Below are positions 1-5,041 of a DNA stretch of 5,041 bases, one piece after another. The position numbers and the translations under genes were made by a program. The notes beneath the pieces were generated by a model. That model was not told the origin of the DNA, searched no databases, and saw only the letters and a list, made by a program, of their open reading frames with translations. This DNA is from Acidobacteriaceae bacterium. Lineage in GTDB: Bacteria; Acidobacteriota; Terriglobia; Terriglobales; Acidobacteriaceae. Where the stretch lies: the NCBI GenBank assembly GCA_030040395.1, contig JASHTU010000635.1, positions 1-5,041 of the forward strand, in the 5' to 3' direction. Within the stretch, counting starts at the first letter, position 1. The number at the start of each line of letters is the position of its first letter.

Positions 1-1143
1 GCCGGCTTCGGCATGAACTATTCGGTCGGCGAGTACGCGACCTTCGCCACCACCATGGCCCATCAGCCGCCCTTCACCGATGAACAGACCAACGAGGAGG
101 CCGTGGGCAACACGCCTTCCACGGCCTGCGTGCAAACCGGAACCTGCTTCTCGCTCGCCAATGGGTTCCCTGCTCCCGCTACGGTGGGCAATTACGCGCT
201 CGACCCGCGTTATCCGCTGCCTTACGTCGAGGTGTGGAACCTGGACGTGCAGAAGACGCTGCCGTGGGGCATCGTGATGAATGCTGGCTATAACGGCTCT
301 AAAGCCAACCACCTGGACATGATGAGCGCGCCGCGCGCCACACCGAACAGCCCCGCCACCAATCCCGACGGCCTGGTCTTCGACTATGATCAAGCTCTCG
401 GCTTTTACAAAATGAGCGCGGGCACACTGCGACTGAACAAACGCCTGTCTGGAGGCGTGGCGATGGGCGCGAACTATCAATACTCGCACGCCATCGACGA
501 CGCCAGCGCGGTGAATGGAAGCTCGGACGTGGTGGCGCAAAACTGGCAGGATCTGGCCGCCGAGGAAGGTAACTCAAGCCTGGTGCGGCGCCATTCGGTC
601 AGCGGAACCTATCTTTACGAATTGCCCTTCGGCCAGGATAAGCATTGGCTGACCACAGGCGCCGGCGACCATATCCTCGAGGGACTTTCCATTTCCGGTA
701 ACTTTACTTTTGCCAGCGGGGCATGGCTGACGCCCACCTATACACCCACAGCCACCGGCGTAGCCTGCGGAACCGCGGGGGCACTGCGCGCCAATCGCGT
801 GCCGGGGGTTTCGGTAACGGCCGGGGGCGGCAGCTTGCGCGAGTGGTTCAGTCCTGCGGCCTATTCGCAGCCCTCCGCTACGCCCGGGTACTGCAACGCC
901 TTTGGCGACGCGCCGCGCGACTCCATCGAGGGGCCCGGCACGCTCGAAAACAACCTGGCGCTTTCCAAGACCATGCAACTGGGCGAGACGCGCAGCATGG
1001 AAATTCGCGCCACCATCGACAACGCCTTTAACACCGTGCAATATACCGGCGTCAACACCACCGTGGGCACGCCAACCTTTGGTCAGGTAAGTTCGGTGGG
1101 CGCCATGCGATCGTTCCAGTTTATGGCGCGGTTCCGATTCTAG
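1..1143 (+). CDS. TonB-dependent receptor, Oar-like, C-terminal part (5' truncated by window edge)
   Basis: This is the last 380 residues of an outer-membrane beta-barrel receptor of the Oar-like/carboxypeptidase-regulatory-like TonB-dependent type. The frame is open from base 1, so the ATG at 13 is probably internal. Residues counted from base 1 show elements typical of the acidobacterial family: a barrel strand with VEVWNLDVQKTLP (about 76-88), YNGSKANHL (about 97-105), YQYSHAIDDAS (159-169), RRHSVSGTYLYELPFG (196-211), REWFSPAAY (280-288) and FGDAPRDSIEGPG (301-313). The protein ends in alternating aromatic/basic residues with a terminal Phe (FMARFRF), the usual outer-membrane barrel C-terminus recognised by the BAM machinery. 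The N-terminal signal peptide, regulatory-like domain and plug lie upstream and cannot be seen. Four cysteines (TACVQTGTC, VACG, YCNA) lie in likely loop regions and could form disulfides. The substrate cannot be read from this part. The family call is strong; the specific role is unknown. Confidence 0.9.
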   Translation, partial: AGFGMNYSVGEYATFATTMAHQPPFTDEQTNEEAVGNTPSTACVQTGTCFSLANGFPAPATVGNYALDPRYPLPYVEVWNLDVQKTLPWGIVMNAGYNGSKANHLDMMSAPRATPNSPATNPDGLVFDYDQALGFYKMSAGTLRLNKRLSGGVAMGANYQYSHAIDDASAVNGSSDVVAQNWQDLAAEEGNSSLVRRHSVSGTYLYELPFGQDKHWLTTGAGDHILEGLSISGNFTFASGAWLTPTYTPTATGVACGTAGALRANRVPGVSVTAGGGSLREWFSPAAYSQPSATPGYCNAFGDAPRDSIEGPGTLENNLALSKTMQLGETRSMEIRATIDNAFNTVQYTGVNTTVGTPTFGQVSSVGAMRSFQFMARFRF

Positions 1144-1203
1144 TGCGGGGCAAGTTAGCTGACCTGTGCGTTCTGGTAAGGCGCCAAGGCCGTGGAGGAG
1201 AAC

Positions 1204-1208
1204 GGGAG
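1204..1208 (+). promoter_or_regulatory. Ribosome binding site deciding the VWFA-protein start
   Basis: GGGAG lies eight bases before the ATG at 1217. A stronger GGAGGAG at 1194-1200 is 16 bases away, which is rather far. Neither motif serves the in-frame GTG at 1166, so the site supports 1217 as the start, in agreement with the signal peptide that begins there. Confidence 0.55.
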
Positions 1209-1216
1209 CAAAAGCG

Positions 1217-3397
1217 ATGAGGAATCTGGCGCGGCAAATCGGAGCGGGGATCGCGGCGGTCGTGCTCTGCCTTCCGGGCGCGCAGCGAATCAACGCCCAG
1301 CAGACCGGCAAAGTAAGCGCCACGCCCCAGGGCGGCTTCACCATGCAGTTGCGCGGCGAACTCGTCCTCACCAACGTCGTGGCCCGCGACGCCAAGACCG
1401 GCGAATTCGTGCGCGGCCTCAAGCAGAGTGACTTTCGCATCTTCGAAAACGGCAAAGAGCAACAGATTGACACCTTCGATTTCCAAAGCGTGGAAATGGC
1501 CACGCCGCTGCGCGAGGCCACCGTGAGCGGCTTGGCCGCGGGACCGGGCGGCGGCAACGGACCCAAGGCCGTGGTCGTGGCGCGGCCTGAGGAACTCCGC
1601 AATCACCGCCTCATCGTCATGTTCTTCGATCTCACTTCGATGCAGCCCGAGGATCTCGATCGTTGCGTCGACGCGGCGCAACAGTTTCTGCGCACCCGCA
1701 TGCAACCCGCCGATCTCGTGGCCCTGGTTTCCCTCGGCGACACGCTCAGCGTGGACCAGGACTTCACCGCCGACAAGGACGCGCTGATCCACGAAGTGGG
1801 CGCCTATAACGGCACGGAGGGCCAGGGTTTCGCGCAAGGCGCCAACGCCAATTCGAATCAGGTGGAAGACACCACCGCCTACACCCCCGACGAGAGCGAG
1901 TACAACGACATCAACACCGACCGCGAGCTCTTCGCGCTGCAAGCCATCTCGAAATCGCTGCAACGAATCAGCGAGAATAAGTCGCTGCTCTATTTCTCCG
2001 GCGGCATTTCGCGCGACGGCATTGAGAACCAGGCCTCGCTGCGGGCGGCCATCAACGCCGCGGTGCGCGCCAACCTGGCCATTTATAGCGTGGACACGCG
2101 CGGCCTGCAGGCGGTGCTGCCGCTGGGCGACGCCTCCACCGGCAGCCTGCGCGGCCAGGGCGCCTACACCGGCGGCGCGCTCATGAATAACATGAACCAG
2201 AACTTCGCCACCCAGGAAGTCATGGCCACGCTCTCCACCGACACCGGCGGCAAGGCCTTCTTCGATTCCAACGACTTTGCGCCCGCCTTCGCCCAGGTCC
2301 AGCGCGACACCTCCGCCTATTACGCCATCGGTTACCACTCCACCAACCCCGCGCGTGACGGCAAGTATCGGCGCCTGACCATCAGGATCGATCGCCCCGG
2401 CATCAAGCTCGAGTACCGGCCCGGCTACTATGCGCCCGCCGACTTTCGCCACTCCGGCCGCGAGGACCGCGAGCAGGAGCTCGAAGACGAACTGGCCAGC
2501 GATCTGCCCGCCACCGACATTCCCGTCTACATGGACGCGAGCTATTTTCGCCTTAACGAAAATCGATACTACGTGCCCGTATCGCTGCTCATTCCGGGCT
2601 CGCAGATTCCGTTTGTGAAGGGCGGCGACAAGGACAAGGCGACGCTGGACATCATCGGCGTGGTCATCGACGAAGTGAAGCGTCCCATCGGCCGCGCCCG
2701 CCAAACCGTCAAGCTCAATCTCGACCAGTCGCTCCAGGCCCGCCAGCGCAACATCGAGTACACCACCAGCTTTGACCTGCCGCCGGGCAAGTACACCCTC
2801 AAGTTCGTGGTGCGCGAAAACCAGACTGGACGCATGGGCTCGTTCATGGCCAATATCACGCTGCCCGACATGAAAAAGGCGCCGCTCAAGATGAGCTCCA
2901 TCGTGCTTGCCGCCGTACGCCAGCCCAGCAAGGCGCCAGGCAAGGAAATCGACCCTCTGGCGCGCAACGGCGAAGAGTATGTGCCGAACATCAGCCACGT
3001 CTTTCGTCAGGACCAGCACATGTATCTGCTTTACGAGGTCTACGATCCAGCGCGCGATAAATCCGAGCCCGGCGCGCCCAAGGAGCCCAAGTCGGCCCCC
3101 AAATCCACCATTGACCTGCTCAGCAGCCTGGAACTGATTCAGGGATCGACCAAGGTCTACGAGACGCCGCTAGTGCGCGCCCGTGCGGTCAATGAAGAAG
3201 GCCGCGACGCCGTGGCCTTCGAGCTCGACGTCCCCCTGGCTCACCTCAAGCCCGGCCAGTATCTCTGCCAGTTGAATGTGATCGACGACGCCGCGGGCAG
3301 CTTCGCCTTCCCCCGCTTCGCCGTGTTGGTGCGCCCGCCCAACGCCGTCGCCGGCACGCAGGCCGCCACCGCGCCGGGAGGAGGGGAACGGAATTAA
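1217..3397 (+). CDS. Secreted VWFA-related acidobacterial domain protein
   Basis: A 726-residue exported protein of the VWFA-related acidobacterial family (TIGR03436 type). ATG 1217 is chosen over GTG 1166 because a Shine-Dalgarno precedes it and a signal peptide follows directly: MRNLARQ, then a hydrophobic stretch (about 8-22), with likely cleavage after INA at 27. Residues 45-90 carry the family's leading module (LVLTNVVARDAK, GLKQSDFRIFENGKEQQI). The VWA-like domain spans about 130-405: the first strand LIVMFFDLTSM (132-142), SLLYFSGGISRDG (256-268), ANLAIYSVDTRGL (285-297), TDTGGKAFF (341-349), YYAIGYHSTNPARDGKYRRL (368-387) and EYRPGYYAP (399-407). The MIDAS-like motif D138-L-T140-S-M142 lacks the last serine of DxSxS, so metal binding is uncertain. 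A charged stretch (411-427) leads to a C-terminal region of about 300 residues, probably beta-sandwich. Members are common in Acidobacteriota, but their function is not established; protein-protein interaction in the periplasm or at the cell surface is the inference. The gene lies 73 bp after the receptor gene with no visible terminator. Confidence 0.92.
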   Translation: MRNLARQIGAGIAAVVLCLPGAQRINAQQTGKVSATPQGGFTMQLRGELVLTNVVARDAKTGEFVRGLKQSDFRIFENGKEQQIDTFDFQSVEMATPLREATVSGLAAGPGGGNGPKAVVVARPEELRNHRLIVMFFDLTSMQPEDLDRCVDAAQQFLRTRMQPADLVALVSLGDTLSVDQDFTADKDALIHEVGAYNGTEGQGFAQGANANSNQVEDTTAYTPDESEYNDINTDRELFALQAISKSLQRISENKSLLYFSGGISRDGIENQASLRAAINAAVRANLAIYSVDTRGLQAVLPLGDASTGSLRGQGAYTGGALMNNMNQNFATQEVMATLSTDTGGKAFFDSNDFAPAFAQVQRDTSAYYAIGYHSTNPARDGKYRRLTIRIDRPGIKLEYRPGYYAPADFRHSGREDREQELEDELASDLPATDIPVYMDASYFRLNENRYYVPVSLLIPGSQIPFVKGGDKDKATLDIIGVVIDEVKRPIGRARQTVKLNLDQSLQARQRNIEYTTSFDLPPGKYTLKFVVRENQTGRMGSFMANITLPDMKKAPLKMSSIVLAAVRQPSKAPGKEIDPLARNGEEYVPNISHVFRQDQHMYLLYEVYDPARDKSEPGAPKEPKSAPKSTIDLLSSLELIQGSTKVYETPLVRARAVNEEGRDAVAFELDVPLAHLKPGQYLCQLNVIDDAAGSFAFPRFAVLVRPPNAVAGTQAATAPGGGERN

Positions 3398-3458
3398 TTG
3401 TTACTGCCCAGACACGAAGAGATCCACCGGAAGCTCCCTTATCCCGTTGAATTCAGCC

Positions 3459-3464
3459 TATAAT
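3459..3464 (+). promoter_or_regulatory. TATAAT -10 box of a probable leaderless hicB promoter
   Basis: A perfect TATAAT ends six bases before the ATG at 3471. Transcription normally starts about seven bases after the -10 box, which would put the first mRNA base at or next to the start codon. No Shine-Dalgarno is present before that ATG, which fits leaderless translation. No good -35 hexamer is seen at 16-18 bp spacing (sequence there is CT-rich, around 3435-3442), so strength and exact start are uncertain. Confidence 0.55.
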
Positions 3465-3470
3465 CGCTCC

Positions 3471-3686
3471 ATGCGCAACGAATTTACAGCCGTAATCGAG
3501 CGCGATGGGGACTGGTTTGTCGGTTGGTCTCCGGAGATTCCCGGCGCCAACGGGCAGGGCCGCACGGTGGAAGAGTGCCGCGAGAGCCTCGGCGCGGCGA
3601 TTCAGTTGATTCTCGAAGACCGCCGTGAAGATGGCCTGCGCGGCGCACCCCCCGATGCCCTTCGCGAGACCGTCATTATCCAGTGA
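3471..3686 (+). CDS. hicB: HicB-like antitoxin family protein
   Basis: A 71-residue protein with the HicB-like (UPF0150-type, partial RNase-H fold) layout. The first strand is FTAVIERDGDW (5-15), followed by FVGWSPEIPGANGQG (16-30) with the family's PEIPG turn. A helix follows from TVEECRESLGAAIQLILED (32-50), then RREDG, and a final strand ETVIIQ that in relatives helps dimerise. In hicBA systems HicB binds and blocks the mRNA-cleaving toxin HicA. This short form has no room for the C-terminal helix-turn-helix or ribbon-helix-helix domain of longer HicBs, so autoregulation by its own DNA binding is unlikely. ATG 3471 is preferred over TTG 3447, because the extension would run through the TATAAT box and adds residues outside the family pattern. 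Only a degraded toxin-like start follows, so this copy may be an orphan antitoxin. A stand-alone HicB-like protein with another role is the alternative. Confidence 0.8.
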   Translation: MRNEFTAVIERDGDWFVGWSPEIPGANGQGRTVEECRESLGAAIQLILEDRREDGLRGAPPDALRETVIIQ

Positions 3687-3844
3687 AGCGCGAATCTCTG
3701 CTGCGCCGGCGGGCTGGCACCCCGTACCACAACTTTTCCTGGGCGCGAAAGAGGAGAAACAGTGCTCGATCTGACAGGACTGACAGAGAGTTTCATGCGG
3801 AATCGTCTCAAGCTCAAGCCTTGGGAGGAAACGGCTGCCTTTGA
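3683..3844 (+). pseudogene. Possible broken hicA toxin (N-terminal remnant)
   Basis: A GTG at 3683 overlaps the hicB stop by four bases (GTGA), the usual coupling of hicB and hicA when the antitoxin comes first. The frame begins VKRESLLR, close to the MKRxxLL(R/K) start of many HicA toxins. After about eight codons the family pattern is lost: there is no clear G-C-x-x-x-R-E-G core and no recognisable SAVPRH-type end. A histidine does occur in GTPYHNFSW (residues 12-20), and ARKRRNSA follows, which could be a degenerate trace of the catalytic region. The frame runs 53 codons to TGA 3842-3844, and its 3' half overlaps the better-supported ORF starting at 3762. I read this as a remnant cut by the low-GC segment. 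The resemblance is short and could be chance. Confidence 0.3.
3751..3756 (+). promoter_or_regulatory. Ribosome binding site for the ORF at 3762
   Basis: GAGGAG lies five bases before the GTG at 3762. It supports that GTG as the start, although the same frame is open further upstream, back to the hicB stop. Confidence 0.5.
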
Positions 3845-3989
3845 TAAAGAGACGCTTCGCACGTTTAGCGATAGAAATCGCGATCTTGCAGATCGTGAAA
3901 AGGCAATCTTAGGTTGGCTCAAAGACTACAAGGCCACTCTTTTCTTCCCGCCCGAGTGCAGCAAAGAAATATCGAGGCGAATTGTCTAA
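3762..3989 (+). CDS. Hypothetical protein, probable N-terminal half of a split gene
   Basis: A 75-residue ORF starting at GTG behind a good Shine-Dalgarno (GAGGAG, 3751-3756). I do not recognise the family. It is charged and probably helical: TESFMRNRLKLKPWEE near residues 8-23, then a Lys/Asp/Arg-rich stretch, then WLKDYKATLFFPPEC (52-66). There is no signal peptide or membrane segment. A sampled 60-base line (3841-3900) is 43% G+C, far below the flanking genes, which suggests a foreign origin. The ORF stops at TAA 3987-3989. The next ORF (4011) is in the same frame with only seven codons between, so the two may be one gene interrupted by a stop or by two small compensating indels. If instead it is an independent small protein, the following gene would be a separate partner. 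Confidence 0.55.
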   Translation: MLDLTGLTESFMRNRLKLKPWEETAAFDKETLRTFSDRNRDLADREKAILGWLKDYKATLFFPPECSKEISRRIV

Positions 3990-4010
3990 TTCGCAGATCG
4001 AGCAGGACAA

Positions 4011-4412
4011 ATGGAGCTCGGACGAGATCACGCGCTGATCATGTTTGAATTCGACAAACTGTGGAGGGTGATTCAACCAATTGCGCCCCGCGGGCCGAAG
4101 ACCGGGAAGCTTCGCGAGGTCGTTTCTTTAACATCAAAAGCGCTGTGGTGCTGTTATCCAAATGACATTCCCATTTTCGACGACTACACGTTGAGGGCTC
4201 TCCAAGTGATTTGCCGGCTCTGCTCGATCTTCCCAGCACCCGGCCAGTCGGAGTACGGCACTTTTTCTGACGCGTGGCTTCAGATATACCGGAAGTTGGA
4301 ACCAATTATTGAACGAGAAGACCTCCAAGCGTTTCCATTCAAGGTCAGGGTTATGGATGGGATGCTTTGGTATCTCGGGCAACCATCTTTCGATGAGCCA
4401 GAGCAAGGCTAG
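4011..4412 (+). CDS. Hypothetical protein, probable C-terminal half of a split gene
   Basis: A 133-residue ORF of unknown function in the same frame as the ORF ending at 3989. Its own start is poorly supported: AGGA at 4004-4007 is only three bases from ATG 4011, and the next ATG (4041) has no Shine-Dalgarno. This favours its being the rest of the upstream ORF. It begins with FEFDKLWRVIQPIAPRGPKT (12-31). It then has TSKALWCCYPNDIPIFDDY (41-59), a 'SKxLxxxxPxxxPIxD' arrangement seen in several uncharacterised helical bacterial proteins. Next come FSDAWLQIYRKLEPII (85-100) and an aromatic-rich end, FKVRVMDGMLWYLGQPSF (110-127). There is no signal peptide and no membrane helix. Base composition stays low (50% G+C in 4141-4200). 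It ends 37 bp before kdsC. No enzymatic motif is recognised and no function is proposed. Confidence 0.6.
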   Translation: MELGRDHALIMFEFDKLWRVIQPIAPRGPKTGKLREVVSLTSKALWCCYPNDIPIFDDYTLRALQVICRLCSIFPAPGQSEYGTFSDAWLQIYRKLEPIIEREDLQAFPFKVRVMDGMLWYLGQPSFDEPEQG

Positions 4413-4437
4413 CGCGCCACGGCGTCGGCCGCCCAAC

Positions 4438-4443
4438 TACAAT
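4438..4443 (+). promoter_or_regulatory. TACAAT -10-like box of a probable leaderless kdsC promoter
   Basis: TACAAT ends six bases before the ATG at 4450, the same geometry as the TATAAT box before hicB at 3471. Both boxes are followed by CG and four more bases, then ATG. No Shine-Dalgarno precedes this ATG. No convincing -35 element is visible 16-18 bp upstream (sequence near 4415-4420 is CGCCAC). Confidence 0.45.
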
Positions 4444-4449
4444 CGAACT

Positions 4450-5041
4450 ATGACGGCTTCCGCGCAGGAACGCGCCCGCAAAATCAAAATCATCCTCTTC
4501 GACGTCGATGGCGTATTGACCGACGGCACAATCTGGCTCGTCCCCGGCCGTCCTGGCGCTGAGCACGGCAGCGCCTTGGACGACCTCCAGAAAAATCACG
4601 GCATCGGCTTCGGCGTGAGCTCGACCACGATGATGGAAGCCAAGGGCTATAGCGCCCACGACGGCACGGCCATCTCGCTGGCCCGCCTCGGCGGCCTCAA
4701 ATGCGGCGTCATCACCAAGCGCATCAGCGAAACCGTGGCCACCCGCGCCCGCGACCTCAAGCTCGAATTCATCTACCAGGGTTGCGCTTTCAAGATGCAG
4801 GCCATCCGCGAAATTATGGAGCAGGAACGCGTGGCGCTCGACGAAATCTGTTACGTCGGCGACGACGTCATCGACCTTCCCGTGATGCGCGAGTGCGGCT
4901 TTGCCGTGGCCGTCGCCAACGCCCGCGAGCGCGTGAAGGCCGAGGCGCACTACGTCACCCCCAACCCCGGCGGCTACGGCGCCGCGCGCGACGCGGTCGA
5001 GTTTATCCTCGAAGCCAAAGGCGTACTCGACCAATGCATCG
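4450..5041 (+). CDS. kdsC: KdsC-like 3-deoxy-D-manno-octulosonate 8-phosphate phosphatase (3' end cut by window edge)
   Basis: HAD-superfamily phosphatase of the KdsC (C0, capless) type, which hydrolyses Kdo 8-phosphate to Kdo for LPS inner-core synthesis in the cytoplasm. 197 codons are visible with no stop. The final residues (FILEAKGVLDQ) match the usual KdsC C-terminus, so few codons should be missing. Motif I is FDVDGVLTDG (17-26) with nucleophile D18 and acid/base D20. Motif II is the threonine in GVITKRISE (T89). Motif III is K115 in YQGCAFK. Motif IV is GDDVIDLPVM (137-146) with D138, D139 and D142. The late GGYGAARDAVEFIL (174-187) is the tail that reaches a neighbouring subunit's active site in KdsC tetramers. 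Two departures from classical KdsC: about 25 extra residues between motif I and the HDG element (about 30-65), and Lys where ITGR normally has Gly. All catalytic residues are kept, so it should be active. A related HAD phosphatase acting on another nonulosonate is less likely. Confidence 0.85.
   Translation, partial: MTASAQERARKIKIILFDVDGVLTDGTIWLVPGRPGAEHGSALDDLQKNHGIGFGVSSTTMMEAKGYSAHDGTAISLARLGGLKCGVITKRISETVATRARDLKLEFIYQGCAFKMQAIREIMEQERVALDEICYVGDDVIDLPVMRECGFAVAVANARERVKAEAHYVTPNPGGYGAARDAVEFILEAKGVLDQCI

Noticed and set aside
1166..1216. Upstream in-frame GTG start for the VWFA-related protein
   Set aside because: It would add 17 residues (Arg/Pro-rich) before the signal peptide and has no Shine-Dalgarno. 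ATG 1217 has GGGAG eight bases upstream.
574..1602. Minus-strand open frame spanning the receptor end and the VWFA gene start
   Set aside because: It overlaps two well-supported genes on the opposite strand and shows only low-complexity Ala/Arg/Pro-rich sequence, with no motif.
1121..3019. Long minus-strand open frame (632 codons) opposite the VWFA-related gene
   Set aside because: It lies antisense to a gene with clear family motifs and a signal peptide. Its translation is Gly/Val/Ala/His-rich with no recognisable domain, as expected from the complement of a GC-rich codon pattern.
3447..3470. In-frame TTG start for the HicB-like protein
   Set aside because: The extension would translate through the TATAAT box, has no Shine-Dalgarno, and adds residues before the conserved start of the HicB fold.
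3687..3761. Terminator or hairpin in the GC-rich stretch after hicB (GCGCCGGCGGGCTGGC)
   Set aside because: Only short self-complementary pieces such as GCCGGC are present, with no stable stem followed by a T-run.
4421..4433. Small inverted repeat GGCG/CGCC just before the kdsC promoter box
   Set aside because: A four-base stem with a five-base loop in GC-rich DNA is expected by chance, and no T-run follows.
4351..5034. Minus-strand open frame (227 codons) opposite kdsC
   Set aside because: kdsC on the + strand has all four HAD motifs. The antisense translation is Ala/Asp/Val-rich and without family features.

Overview
The window looks like a GC-rich chromosome of an Acidobacteriota member (Terriglobia-like). 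Three things point there. The first gene is the C-terminal part of an Oar-like TonB-dependent outer-membrane receptor of the kind expanded in that phylum. The second is a 'VWFA-related acidobacterial domain' protein. The last is a KdsC phosphatase, which implies a Gram-negative envelope with Kdo-containing LPS. The assignment is inferred from recognised protein families, not from a database search. All supported genes are on the + strand, and the long minus-strand open frames are antisense shadows of GC-rich genes.

Layout: positions 1-1143 hold the 3' end of the receptor gene (5' end outside the window). After 73 bp without a visible terminator comes a complete secreted VWFA-related protein (1217-3397), possibly co-transcribed with the receptor. 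Next is a short HicB-like antitoxin gene (3471-3686). It has a perfect TATAAT box six bases before its ATG, so its mRNA is probably leaderless. A GTG overlapping the hicB stop opens a frame beginning VKRESLLR, which resembles a HicA toxin N-terminus but soon loses the family pattern. Antitoxin and toxin therefore look like a hicBA pair whose toxin half is broken.

From about 3762 to 4412 composition changes: sampled 60-base lines are 43% and 50% G+C, against 68-82% in sampled lines of the flanking genes. This stretch encodes two unrecognised ORFs in the same frame, separated by one stop and seven codons. They may be two halves of one damaged or mis-assembled gene of about 217 codons. This is the most accessory-looking part of the window and was probably acquired horizontally.

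The window closes with kdsC (4450 to the edge), nearly complete. It too has a -10-like box (TACAAT) exactly six bases before the ATG. The two boxes share the pattern TAYAATCG-N4-ATG, the most distinctive regulatory signal here. No RNA genes, CRISPR arrays, insertion sequences or clear terminators were seen, and no stretch over 300 bases lacks a gene.
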